A stretch of 64,000 bases of DNA from positions 7,996,313 to 8,060,312 of the forward strand of contig NC_064041.1 of NCBI RefSeq assembly GCF_932526225.1. The letters run 5' to 3'. The stretch comes from Nematostella vectensis. Lineage: Eukaryota; Cnidaria; Anthozoa; Actiniaria; Edwardsiidae. Every line of letters begins with the position of its first letter. Positions within the stretch are counted from its first letter, which is position 1. Shown piece after piece: positions 23,522 through 35,411 of this stretch. A program made the translations under genes and the position numbers. The notes under the pieces are model-generated. The model had not been told where the DNA came from and did not search any database. It saw nothing but the letters and a program-made list of their open reading frames with translations.

Positions 23522-26317
23522 CAAACCCCATGATGTTACCCCTCCAAAACACACCCCACACAGGTACCCCTCCCAAACACACCCCACAGAGAAACCCCTC
23601 CCAAACACACCCCACACAGATACCCCTCCCAAACACACCCCACAGAGGTACCACTCCCAAACACACCGCACATAGGTACCCTTCCCAAACACACCCCACA
23701 CAAGTTTCCCTCCCAAACACACCCCACACATTAACCCCTCAAAAACACACCCCACACAGGTACCCCTCCCAAACACACCCCACACAGGTACCCCTCCCAA
23801 ACACACCCCACACAGGTATCCCTCCCAAACACACCCCACACAGGTATCCCTCCCAAACACACCCCACACAGGTACCCTTCCCAAACACTTCCCACAGAGG
23901 TACCCCTCCCAAACACACCCCACACAGGTTTTGCCCCCCAAACACACCCCACACAGGTACCCTTCTCAAACACACCCCACAGAGGTACCCCTCCCTAACA
24001 CACCCAACACAGATTTATCCTCCCGAACACACCCCACACAGGTACCCCTCCCAAACACACCCCACACAGGTACCCCTCACAAACACACCCCACACAGGTA
24101 CCCTTCCCAAACACACCCCACACAAGTACCCCTCCCAAACACACCCCACACATTAACCCCTCAAAAACACACCCCACACAGGTACCCCTCATAAACAAAC
24201 CCCACACAGATACCCCTCACAAACACACCCCACACAGGTTTCGCCTCCCAAACACACCCCACACAGGTACCCAACACAAGCACACCCCACACAGGTACCC
24301 CTCATAAACACACCCCACACCGGTACCCCTCCCAAAAAGACGCCACACAGGTACCCCTCCAAAACACACCCCACACAGTTACCCCTCACAAACACGCCCC
24401 ATACAGCTACCCTTTATATACACGCAACACACAGGTTCCCCTCACAAACACACCCCACACAAGTACCCCTCATAAACACACCCCACACAGGTTCCCCTCA
24501 CAAACACACCTCACACAGTTACCCCTCCCAAACACTACCCACACAGTTACCCCACACAGGTACCCCTCATAAACACACCCCACACAGGTTTCCCTCACAA
24601 ACACACCTCACACAGTTACCCCACACAAACACACCTCACACATGTACCCCTCACAAACACACCCGAGACATGTACCCTTCAAATACACACCCGACACAGG
24701 TATCCCTTAAAAAAGGCACCCCACACAGGTACCCCTCACAAACACACCCAACACAGGTTTCCCCTCCCAAATACTACCCACACAGTTACCCCACACAAGC
24801 ACACCCCACACAGGTACCCCTCATAAACACGCCCCACACATGTATCCCTCAAACACGCACCCCACACAGGTACCCCTCACAAACACACCCAACACAGGAA
24901 ACCTCACAAACACACCCCACACAGGTACCCCACAATAGTACACCCCACACAAATACTCCTCATAAACACGCCACACACAGGTACCCCTTACAAACATGGC
25001 CCACACAGGTATCCCTTACAAACACACCCCACACAGGTACCCCACACAAGCACACCCCACACAGAAACCCCTCATAAACACACCCCACACAGGTACCCCT
25101 CCACTATCACACCCCACACAGGTACCCCTCACAAACACACCCCACACATGTATCCTCAAAACCACACCCCACACAGGTATCCCTCCCAAACACACCTCAC
25201 ACAGTTACCCCTCAAAAACACACACGACACAGCTACCCCTCCCAAACACACCCCACACAGTTACCCCTCACAAACACGCCCCACACAGCTACCTCAAATA
25301 AACAGGCCCCACACAGGTACCCCTCATAAACACACCCCACACAGGTTCCCCTCACAAACACACCTCACACAGTTACCCCTCACAAACACACCCCACACGG
25401 GTTTCCCCTCCCAAACACTACCCACACCGTTACCCCTCCAAGACACACCCAACACAGGTTTCCTCTCCCAAACACACCCCACACAGGTACCCCTCCCAAA
25501 CACACCCCACACAGGTACCCCTCCCAAACACACCCCACACAGGTACCCTTCCCAAACACACCTTACAGAGGTACCAATCCCAAACACACCCCACACAGGT
25601 TTCGCCTCCCAAACACACCCCACAGAGGTACCCCTCCCAAACACACCCCACACAGGTACCCCTCCCAAACACACCCCACACAAGTTTCCCCTCCCAAACA
25701 GACCTCACACAGGTACCCCTCCCAAACACACCCCACACAGGTACCCCTCACAAACATACCCCACAGAGGTACCCTTCCCAAACACACCCCACACAGGTAC
25801 CCCTCCCAAACACACCCCACACAGTAAACCCTCAAAAACACACCCCACATAGGTACGCCTCATAAACCCACCCCACACAGATACCCCTCACAAACACACC
25901 CCATACAGGTACCCCACACAAGCACACCCCACACAGGTACCCCTCATAAACACACCCCACACAGGTACCCCTCCCAAACACACCCCACACAGTAACCCCT
26001 CAAAAACACACCCCACACAGGTACCCCTCCCAAACACACCCCACACAGTTACCCCTCACAAACACGCCCCACACAGCTACCCCTCATAAGCACGCAACAC
26101 ACAGGTTCCCCTCACAAACACACCCCACACAGGTACCCCTCATAAACACACCCCACACAGGTATCCCTCAAAAACGCACCCCACACAGGTACCCCTCACA
26201 AACACACCTAACATAGGAAACCTCACAAACACACCCCACAGAAGTACACCCCACACAAGTACTCCTCATAAACACGACCCACACAGGTACCCCTCACAAA
26301 CACACCCCACCCAGGTA
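23522..26317. repeat. 28-bp minisatellite, tract 5
   Basis: About 100 units. It contains two more units than the matching part of tract 3 (near 23,760-23,840) and the right edge of the 12.1-kb duplication near 24,980. It ends abruptly at CCAGGTATC and joins directly to the G-rich part of the receptor 3' flank, so about 140 bp of flank present at other copies is missing. Confidence 0.95.
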
Positions 26318-26522
26318 TCGGGTGGGGTGGCGGGTGGTGGAGAAATATATACGCCCCTTCTGGTCATTTTCTTAGAAGTTTTGAAAATATTAGGAAGAAA
26401 GCCGTCCCCAAAGCCCCTTTCATTGCTACGGCCCTGACAATAAAGACTGATTTTCTCTTGCGACGTCACATTTATTTTTAAACATTTCATTTGATACATG
26501 TTTATACTTCGCCCCTCAGCCT
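26318..26522. other. Shortened 3' flank of receptor copy 5
   Basis: Only the receptor-proximal 205 bp of the usual 325-bp 3' flank remain. The minus-strand AATAAA at 26,471-26,476 is kept, so the 3' end of the gene should still work. Confidence 0.65.
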
Positions 26523-27614
26523 TTACAGAGAGGTGGTGACGGGGCAAGATGATAACGACGGGACCTCTGCTTGAGAGCTTTCCTGGCAAATGTCGCGGTT
26601 CAGTACAGCTCTAGAAGTGTTTTCTTGTGGGTTCTTGGTCCTGGCCACACATTTCCTTCGGACAACGATTGGGCCAGGACAAACATCGCGGCTCAGTACA
26701 ACTCTAGAAGGAGTGTCTTGAAGGTTGTTGGTTCTGGCAACACGTCCGCCTCTTACCACAAATGGACCATTTGTTGGGTGCAACTGAACACGTGAACAAC
26801 ACAAGAACTTAACGAGAGCCTTTTTAAAGCCGTCTATTCTGAGTGTATAAACCACAGGGTTAACCAGTGAGTTAGCGAACCTTATACAGTAGCAAGCTAG
26901 CACCACATATGCTTCTGTGTTTATAAAATCATTAATAAATACCGCAGTGGGGACGAAACAAAAATATGAGAGGAAAGTTGCGGTGACCAGGGTCTTGGCC
27001 ATGTTTCTCTCTCGTTGTTGTGTCTGGGGTAATGCCTGGCGCCCGTGCTGTCTGTTCTGCAGTTTGAACTTGACAAAGATAGCAGCATAGCAAAGACAGA
27101 TAACGGGAAGTGTACAAGCGATCAAGTATTTAACGAAGATACTAAACATGTCAACAGAAATAAGCAGGGCTACAATAGCAGAGGAGAAACATAACAATTG
27201 GAACGCAAAACCAAAATAGTACGGGTACATTCTTGAGACAAGATAACGAAATGGGAACATCGTAGCGAAAAACCGCTCAATGGCAATGATCAAAAGACCA
27301 AGTCCTGAACTCACTGTAGCATATACCTGAAAGGCACTACACGCGAATGAGTCTGGTACTTGGTGCGCTAACACTTCGCGCGTGTCGTGTCCGAGTGCTA
27401 TGAAGACGGCCAGGCAAATCGCCGCTATCCCAACTAGCGCATCGGCCAGCGCTAAGCTCGCGATGAAGTAAGCACTGCGCTTACGGAGAGTTCTGTTCGT
27501 AATAAACACAATGAGTGTTAGGACATTTGCCACAGCTGCAAGAGTACCCTCGCCCAAGAACACAGCGATAGCAATGGTGTTAGTGTTGGGCTTCCCACTC
27601 GTTGTTCCTGACAT
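26523..27614 (-). CDS. Class A GPCR, copy 5, type A, intact, divergent TM6
   Basis: A 363-residue receptor with ATG at 27,614. Most of the protein matches copy 1, but TM6 and the following loop read FLSYFCFVPTAVFINDFINT where copy 1 has SISLLCCVPTVIFVTDVRNT, so the position of the usual toggle Trp is Phe instead of Cys. Other changes: L28V, V52A, S69A, S73A, R125L, C135G, I143F, V156M, N158S, and an NPVVY rather than NPVIF motif. These place substitutions in or near the helix bundle and suggest a changed ligand or signalling profile (inference). The tail keeps both 31-residue repeats. Confidence 0.9.
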   Translation of the reverse strand: MSGTTSGKPNTNTIAIAVFLGEGTLAAVANVLTLIVFITNRTLRKRSAYFIASLALADALVGIAAICLAVFIALGHDTREVLAHQVPDSFACSAFQVYATVSSGLGLLIIAIERFFATMFPFRYLVSRMYPYYFGFAFQLLCFSSAIVALLISVDMFSIFVKYLIACTLPVICLCYAAIFVKFKLQNRQHGRQALPQTQQRERNMAKTLVTATFLSYFCFVPTAVFINDFINTEAYVVLACYCIRFANSLVNPVVYTLRIDGFKKALVKFLCCSRVQLHPTNGPFVVRGGRVARTNNLQDTPSRVVLSRDVCPGPIVVRRKCVARTKNPQENTSRAVLNRDICQESSQAEVPSLSSCPVTTSL

Positions 27615-30188
27615 CGCGGCTAGTGTTTTTGGCTGAAGCCCCACAGTGCTAGTACTAGTTATAAGCGAAATCTATCGCCGTTACGCCCCCTTCGTAACCC
27701 AGGTGGCTTGTTTGCTTGCATGCGTGTCCCGTTAAGTACTGTTTTTCGTAATTATTTCATGTGTGCCCCTTAGGAAGACCCAATAGGAGTAAAGAGGAAG
27801 TGAAACTTGATCATTCTCTTTCCTGTTTTTTAAATCTGATAATAACGTTACACGGTGAAATTATTACCATTGATGTTTCTATGTTTTTCTTTAAGTAACT
27901 CAATGGTAAATTTGACTCAAGTCTGAAACGACGATTGGAAAATAAGTATTCATTTCAAAGGTATTCTTTGATAGCTCAGTATTTTAAGAAATTGCTGATG
28001 AAAAAATTTAAATTTCACAGACAATCGAGTTTGTGCTATTCTCGTCATTTCGTTCTCGTGATTGCAAGTGTGTTGACAAGTGCACTTCTATCGTGTTCAA
28101 TGGAACGTTTTCGCTAAATGAGTAGTATTCAACACGCATCTCGGGAATATCTCGTTCGAAAACACGATAATACGAATATCATAAAGCTTTTAATTTCGCA
28201 ATGTTTTGGTACACCTTTTAAAAGTTCTGTATGTTGAATCCACCGCAATCTGAACGGACTAAAGCGATTTGCTAATGGTAGCTATCGGAGTATCCAAAGA
28301 AAGGGTTGAAGGAAAAACATAGAAAGCCAAACAATGAAAGAAGGCAGAGCCATTTTACATTAGTGCTAACATTATTAAAGTTTAAGGTCATTCAATTATG
28401 TTTTCACCGGCTTGATCAATGGGAAAAAACTACAATAATGTTCTAATGAATCTTACCACGGTCACTCACGCACCTTGGACAAGTGACCATCTCGCAGCTT
28501 TAATATGTCGTGTGCAGTTTTACTAGTAGTTGCTTTATTTTAAGATGGTCCTAAAAAAATTAGATACGCTTTCAAACCTGTAGCACTTCGTAAAATGCAA
28601 TCAAATTGAAATAATTATAATAAGTAATAACAAAAAATAAAATACTGATAGCGAAAAAGATGAAGAAAAAAACGTTATCGCGCAATACGGATTTCCGCTT
28701 TTTCAATTTTTAAGTTCGCCAGGTTTTGTTTCATAATTTCATGGCTGTCCTCTAAATGTTCTACCCATCAAGCTCATGTAGATATTTTGGAGTAAAAAAC
28801 TTGATCGCAACAAACCTAGTATTTGCATTGGGGAAAGAATTGTGAGAAAAAAGTCAGTGATTAAGTATTCCGGAAACTGTATTCTGGGTCCTCAACAGAC
28901 TGTTCTCAACATAAAAAAACAGCGTTTTCAGTTGAAAATATTTTTCGTGCACTGAACTCGTATACCTTATGCCATCCATTTCTTTTTCTTTGGCGAGGAG
29001 GATAATTGAATAACTAGTTTTGCTACACCATATAATGATATCAGGGTTTGGACTAGCGACAAAAATTAACTGACTTAAAAAGTAACTGACTACCGACAAA
29101 ACATGATAAAAACTAGTGACTAGGGACAAAAAATATTTGCCGACTACCGACATTTTATCATTTCCGGTATGTTTACTCTTTACTTCCCTCGTCAATCTAA
29201 TTAAATTCGGTCATTTCAGAATCTGCACTATGTTTTTCCTGTTGCATAAAACTTTTCAGTCTATTATTAATCCATAATAAATTTATTACCAATAAGTTGT
29301 TAATTACTAATCAATCTTAAATAATGTTTAATCTTGTTTATACATGAAATCTGGTACAAGAGCGGTTACAAGCTTAGACTCACCGACTACCGACAAATTA
29401 TGTAAATTTTTACTCACTTCCAACATGCACACCCCCCATCCAGACCCTGTGATATCCTTCTCGAACAAATAATTATTGTTATTATTTATTATTTATTGAT
29501 TATTTTATTTTGTGGGTAATTGAAAAACTCGTTTTGCTACCTCATAATGACATCCTTTGGTTTGAAGAAAAAAACCTCCCATTTTGAGGTTTGACATGAA
29601 TTATATTTTATGCAAAAAGTCACCCGTCACATTTTGATGATCATAAAAGAACAAAAATATTTCATACGTTTTAACATTATGCTGGAAAAAAGCTTTGTGT
29701 CGTATTTAACCATTAATTCGCCTTAATAATTGAATAACTCGTTTTGCAACCTATAATGATATCCTTTTTGAATCTTTGATAAATTATTATTGTTGTTATG
29801 TCATTTCCAAATTAGAATCTGTCCAAACCGCATGTCATTGGAGAGTGGGAAGCAAATACAAGAACCATGTTTCTATAAATTAAAGCAAGATGAGTACGAA
29901 TGTAAAAACCTATGTCCCACAATCACTGCCGTTGAAGGCCTCGAAATATGTTTTTTTTTGGGGGGGGGGGGGGGGGTGGGGGGAGAAAATATTAGGGACA
30001 CAGCCGCACCGCTACTGATCATATCATTGTTTTGAAACATTGAGAGGAAATGTGTCCCCAGAGCCCCACCCCCTACTACGGCCCTGAAAATAAAGACTGA
30101 TTTGATCTTGCGGCGTCTTATTTATTCTGGACATTTCATTTGATACATGGTTCCAAGGCAGTTGGAATGTTACTTCGGCCCTCCGCCT
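27615..30188. other. Upstream flank of copy 5 running into 3' flank of copy 6, without minisatellite
   Basis: The first 1.35 kb matches the type A flank, with a 60-codon plus-strand frame at 27,935-28,117 that is not conserved as coding elsewhere. From about 28,990 it leaves the type A pattern and holds AT-rich DNA with a degenerate motif of about 45 bp (starting TAATTGAA) at 29,003, 29,517 and 29,727, and several GACTACCGACA-like strings near 29,090-29,160 and 29,380. From about 29,793 it resembles the receptor 3' flank, with a T-run then a G-run at 29,951-29,983. No gene recognised. Confidence 0.6.
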
Positions 30189-30895
30189 TTAGAGAGAGGT
30201 GGTGACGGGGCAAGATGATAAGGAGACCTCTTCTTGAGAGCTTTTCATGCAAATGTCGCGGTTCAGTAAAGCTCTAGAAGTGTTTTCTTGTGGGTTCTTG
30301 GTCCTGGCGACACGTTCGCCTCTTACCACAAATGGACCATTTGTTGGGTGCAACTGAACACGTGAACAACACAAAAACTTAACGAGAGCCTTTTTAAAGC
30401 CGTCCATTCTGAGTGTATAAACCACAGGGTTAACCAGTGAGTTAGCGAACCTTATACAGTATCAACCTAGCACCACATGGTGCCAAAATAGTATGGGTAC
30501 ATTCCTGCAACAAGATAACCAAATGGGAACATCGTCGCGAAGAACCGCTTAATGGTAATGATTAAAAGACCAAGTCCAGAACTCAGGCTAGCATATACCT
30601 GAAAGGCACTACACACGGTCTGATACCTGGTGACAGAGTCTGGTACTTGGTGCGCTAAACACTGCGCGCGTATCGTGTCCGAGTGCTATGAAGACGGCCA
30701 GGCAAACCGCCGCTATCCCACCAAGCGCATCGGCCAGCGCTAAGCTCGCGATAGAGTAAGCACTGCGCTTACGGAGAGTTCTGTTCGTAATAAACACAAC
30801 GAGCTTTAGGACATTTGCCACAGCCGCAAGGGTACCTTCGCCCCAGATCACGGCGATAGCAATGGTGTTAGTGTGGGGCTTTCCAAAATTCTCTC
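30189..30895 (-). pseudogene. GPCR copy 6, type B, internal deletion
   Basis: Remains of the receptor in two parts. The N-terminal part (30,609-30,895) covers TM1-TM2 and fails before TM3 because of a local rearrangement around 30,610-30,655. The C-terminal part (30,189-30,425) covers NPVVY-type TM7 and the tail. Compared with copy 9, about 300 bp are missing at about 30,481, removing TM4 to TM6. The tail has only one 31-residue repeat, apparently a fusion of the first half of repeat 1 and the second half of repeat 2. The 5' end has the type B breakpoint at 30,895. Not functional. Confidence 0.9.
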
Positions 30896-31502
30896 TCTAC
30901 CCCTCAAGCTCATCTAAATATTTTTAAATTATAAAGTTCACCCAAACAAACCTAGAATATGCGTCGTGGACGAATTGTTAAAAGGAAAGTCAGGGATAAA
31001 GTATCAAGGAACTGTATTCTGAGTCCTTCACAGACTGTTCTCAAAATAAAAAGGCACCATCTCAAGTTAAAAAATATTTTCGTGCCATGTACTCGTAACC
31101 TTTTTACATAATTCCTTCTTCTTTATTTACCCCAAAAATAATAATGAAATAATATTTTGTACGTGGTATGTAATTAAATGGACTAAGGAAAGAAGATGTA
31201 TTAAAATTTTTTAACCGTTTTTAAGGGTCATCGAATAATCTTCGACTAGCATTTCCGATGCGAGGACCGCTGTTTTTGTACGGAACTCAGTCATTTTGAT
31301 TGCAAAAATTCGCACAGAGAGTATTTTATTTTTTTTATGGCCTTTTTGATCGTGAGCTTTAAGATAAATTACGCAAGCCGTTTTCGGCAAGTGATATTAG
31401 TCTCAAATTCTACTTTGAACCCATATTATAACATTTTTATGATATAAATACGCATAATTGAGAGAGCGAGTGCGTCCAAAATCGCAAAAGTACCATCTCC
31501 AA
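30896..31502. other. Type B upstream flank, copy 6
   Basis: About 0.6 kb matching the flank behind copies 2 and 4 with scattered substitutions, ending in degenerate minisatellite-like sequence. No gene seen. Confidence 0.55.
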
Positions 31503-34500
31503 AACAAACCCCATGATGTTACCCCTCCCAAACACACCCCACACAGGTATTCCTCCCAAACACACCCCACAGAGGTACCCCTCCCAAACACACCGCACAC
31601 AGGTACCCCTCACAAACACACCCGACACAGGTACCCCTCCCAAACACACCCCACACAGGTACCCCTCCCAAACATACCCAACACAGTTTCGCCTCCCAAA
31701 CACACCCCACACAGGTACCCCTCCCAAACACACCCCACACAGGTTTCGCCTCCCAAACACACCCCACACAGGTACCCCGTCAAACACACCCCACACAGGT
31801 TTCCCCTCCCAAACACACCCCATACAGGTACCCCTCCCAAACACACCCCACAGAGGTACCCCTCCCAATCACACCCAACACAGGCACCCCTCAAAAACAC
31901 ACCCCACACAGGTACCCCTCCCAAACACACCCCACACAGGTACCCCTCCCAAACACACCCCACACAGGTTTCGCCTCCCAAACACACCCCACAAAGGTAC
32001 CCCTCCCAAACACACCCCACTAAGGTACCCCTCCAAAACACACCCCACACAGGTACCTCTCCCAAACACGCCCCACACAGGTACCCCTCCGAAACACACT
32101 CCACACAGGTACCCCTCATAAACACACCCCACACAGGTACCCCTCACAAACACACCCCATACTGGTACCCCACACAAGCACACCCCACACAGGTACCCCT
32201 CATAAACACACCCCACACAGGTACACCTCACAAACACACCCCACACAGGTACCCAACACAAACCCACCCCACACATGTATCCTCAAAAACACACCCCACA
32301 CAGGTACCCCTCCCAAACACACCCCACACAGTTACCCCTCAAAAACACACACGACACAGTTACCCCTCACAAACACGCCCAACACAGCTAACCCGAATAA
32401 ACACGCCCCACACAGGTTCCCCTCACAAACACACCTCACACAGTTACCCCTCGCAAACACACCCCACACAGTTTTCCCCTCCCAAACACTACCCACACAG
32501 TTACCACTCCCAAACACTCCCCACACATGTTTCCCCTCCCAAACACACCCTGCACAGGTACTCCTCCCAAACACACCCCACACAGGTACCCCTCCCAAAC
32601 ACACCCCACACAGGTACCCCTCCCAAACACACCCCACACAGGTATCCCTCACAAACACACCCCACACAGGTACCCCTCCCAAACACACCCCACACAGGTT
32701 TTGCCCCCCAAACACACCCCACACAGGTACCCTTCTCAAACACACCCCACAGAGGTACCCCCCCTAAACACACCCCACACAGGTTTATCCTCCCAAACAC
32801 ACCCCACACAGGTACCCCTCACAAACACACCTCACACAGGTACCCTTCCCAAACACACCCCACACAAGTACCCTTCCCAAACACACCCCACACATTAACC
32901 CCTCAAAAACACACCCCACACAGGTACCCCTCCCAAACACACCCCACACAGGTATCCCTCCCAAACACACCCCACACAGGTACCCTTCCCCAACACACCC
33001 CACAGAGGTACCCCTCCCAAACACACCCCACACAGGTACCCTTCCCAAACACACCCCACAGAGGTTCCCCTCACAAACACACCTCACACAGTTACCCCTC
33101 GCAAACACACCCCACACAGGTTTCCCCTCCCAAACACTACCCACACAGTTACCACTCCCAAACACACCCCACACATGTTTCCCCTCCCAAACACACCCCG
33201 CACAGGTACCCCTCCCAAACACACCCCACTCAGGTACCCCTCCCAAACACACCCCACACAGGTACCCCTCCCAAACACACCCCACACAGGTATTCCTCCC
33301 AAACACACCCCACACCGGTACCCTTCCCAAACACACCCCACAGAGGTACCCCTCCCAAACACACCCCACACAGGTTTTGCCCCCCAAACACACCCCACAC
33401 AGGTACCCTTCTCAAACACACCCCACAGAGGTACCCCTACCAAACACACCCCACACAGGTTTATCCTCCCAAACACACCCCACAAATGTACCCCTCCCAA
33501 GCACACCCCACACAGGTACCCCTCACAAACACACCCCACACAGGTACCCTTCCCAAACACACCCCACACAGGTACCCCTCCCAAACACACCCCACACAGG
33601 TATCCCTCCCAAACACACCCCACACAGGTACCCTTCCCAAACACACCCCACAGAGGTACCCCTCCCAAACACATCCCACACAGGTTTTGCCCCCCAAACA
33701 CACCCCACACAGGTACCCTTCTCAAACACACCCCACAGAGGTACCCCTCCCTAACACACCCAACACAGGTTTATCCTCCCGAACACACCCCACACAGGTA
33801 CCCCTCCCAAACACACCCCACACAGGTACCCCTTACAAACACACCCCACACAGGTACCCTTCCCAAACACACCCCACACAAGTACCACTCCCAAACACAC
33901 CCCACACATTAACCCCTCAAAAACACACCCCACACAGGTACCCCTCACAAACACACCCAACACAGGAAACCTCACAAACACACCCCACACAGGTACCCCA
34001 CAATAGTACACCCCACACAAGTACTCCTCATAAACACGCCACACACAGTTACCCCTCACAAACACACCCCATACAGGTACCCCACACAAGCACAGCCCAC
34101 ACAGGTACCCCTCATAAACACACCCCACATAGGTACCCCTCCCAAAAAGACGCCACACAGTTACCCTTCAAAAACACACACGACACAGGTACCCCTTCCA
34201 AACACGCCCCACACAGTTACCCCTCACAAACACGCCCCATACAGCTACCCTTCATATACACGCAACACACAGGTTCCCTTCACAAACTCACCCCACACAT
34301 GTACCCCTCATAAACACACCCCACACAGGTTCCCCTCACAAACACACCTTACACAGTTACCCCTCCCAAACACTACCCACACAGTTACCCCACACAGGTA
34401 CCCCTCATAAACACACCCCACACAGGTTTCCCTCACAAACACACCTCACACAGTTACCCCACACAAACACACCTCACACATGTACCCCTCACAAACACAC

Positions 34501-35088
34501 CCGAGACATGTACCCTTCAAATACACACCTGACACAGGTATCCCTCAAAAAGGCACCCCACACAGGTACCCCTCACAAACACACTCAACACAGGTTTCCC
34601 CTCCCAAATACTACCCACACAGTTACCCCACACAAGCACACCCCACACAGGTACCCCTCATAAACACGCCCCACACATGTATCCCTAAAAAACGCACCCC
34701 ACACAGGTACCCCTCACAAACACACCCAACACAGGAAACCTCACAAACACACCCCACACAGGTACCCCACAATAGTACACCCCACACAAGTACTCCTCAT
34801 AAACACGCCACACACAGTTACCCCTCACAAACATGGCCCACACAGGTATCCCTTACAAACACACCCCACACAGGTATCCCAAACAAGCACACCACACACA
34901 GGTACCCCTCATAAACACATCCCACACAGTTACACCTCAAAAACACTGCCCACACTGGTACCCCTCACAAACACATCCCACACAGGTACCCCTACCAAAC
35001 ACACCCCACACAGCTACCCCTCCCAAACACACCCCACACAGTCACACCTCAAAAACACTGCCCACACAGGTACCCCTCACAAACACAA
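31503..35088. repeat. 28-bp minisatellite, tract 6
   Basis: About 128 units. It contains the longest minisatellite-derived open frame in the window (951 codons, 31,458-34,313, plus strand). From about 34.0 kb on it matches tract 1 at an offset of 31,474 bp. Confidence 0.95.
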
Positions 35089-35411
35089 TGTTATTTCCAA
35101 ACCAGTGGGAGTGGGAAGCAAATACAAATAGTCTGTTTCTATAAATTCAAGCAAGATCAGTATGAATGCCGAAACCTATGTTTAACAATCGAAACAACTT
35201 TTTGGCTCGGGTGGGGTGGCGGGTGGTGGAGAAATATATACGCCCCTTCTGGTCATTTTCTTAGAAGTTTTGAAAATATTAGGAGGAAAGCCGCCCCCAT
35301 AGCCCCTTTCATTGCTACGGCCCTGACAATAAAGACTTATTTTCTCTTGCGACGTCATATTTATTTTTGAACATTTCATTTGATACATGTTTATACTTCG
35401 CCCCTCAGCCT
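35089..35411. other. 3' flank of receptor copy 7
   Basis: Matches 3613-3937, poly(A) signal candidate included. Confidence 0.6.

Larger units (their letters stand above)
12759..24980. repeat. 12.1-kb tandem segmental duplication, copy II
   Basis: Second copy of the block starting at 613. The offset is 12,146 bp up to about 23,750 and 12,202 bp after that, because copy II has two extra 28-bp units (56 bp) in tract 5 near 23,760-23,840. Homology ends near 24,980, where copy I continues into copy II (CCCGCACAAACACACC) while copy II continues into different minisatellite variants (CCCTTACAAACATGGC). Confidence 0.9.

Noticed and set aside
27935..28117. 60-codon frame MENKYSFQRY... upstream of copies 5, 8 and 11
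   Set aside because: Broken by indels in the flanks of copies 1, 3 and 7, so it is not under coding constraint.
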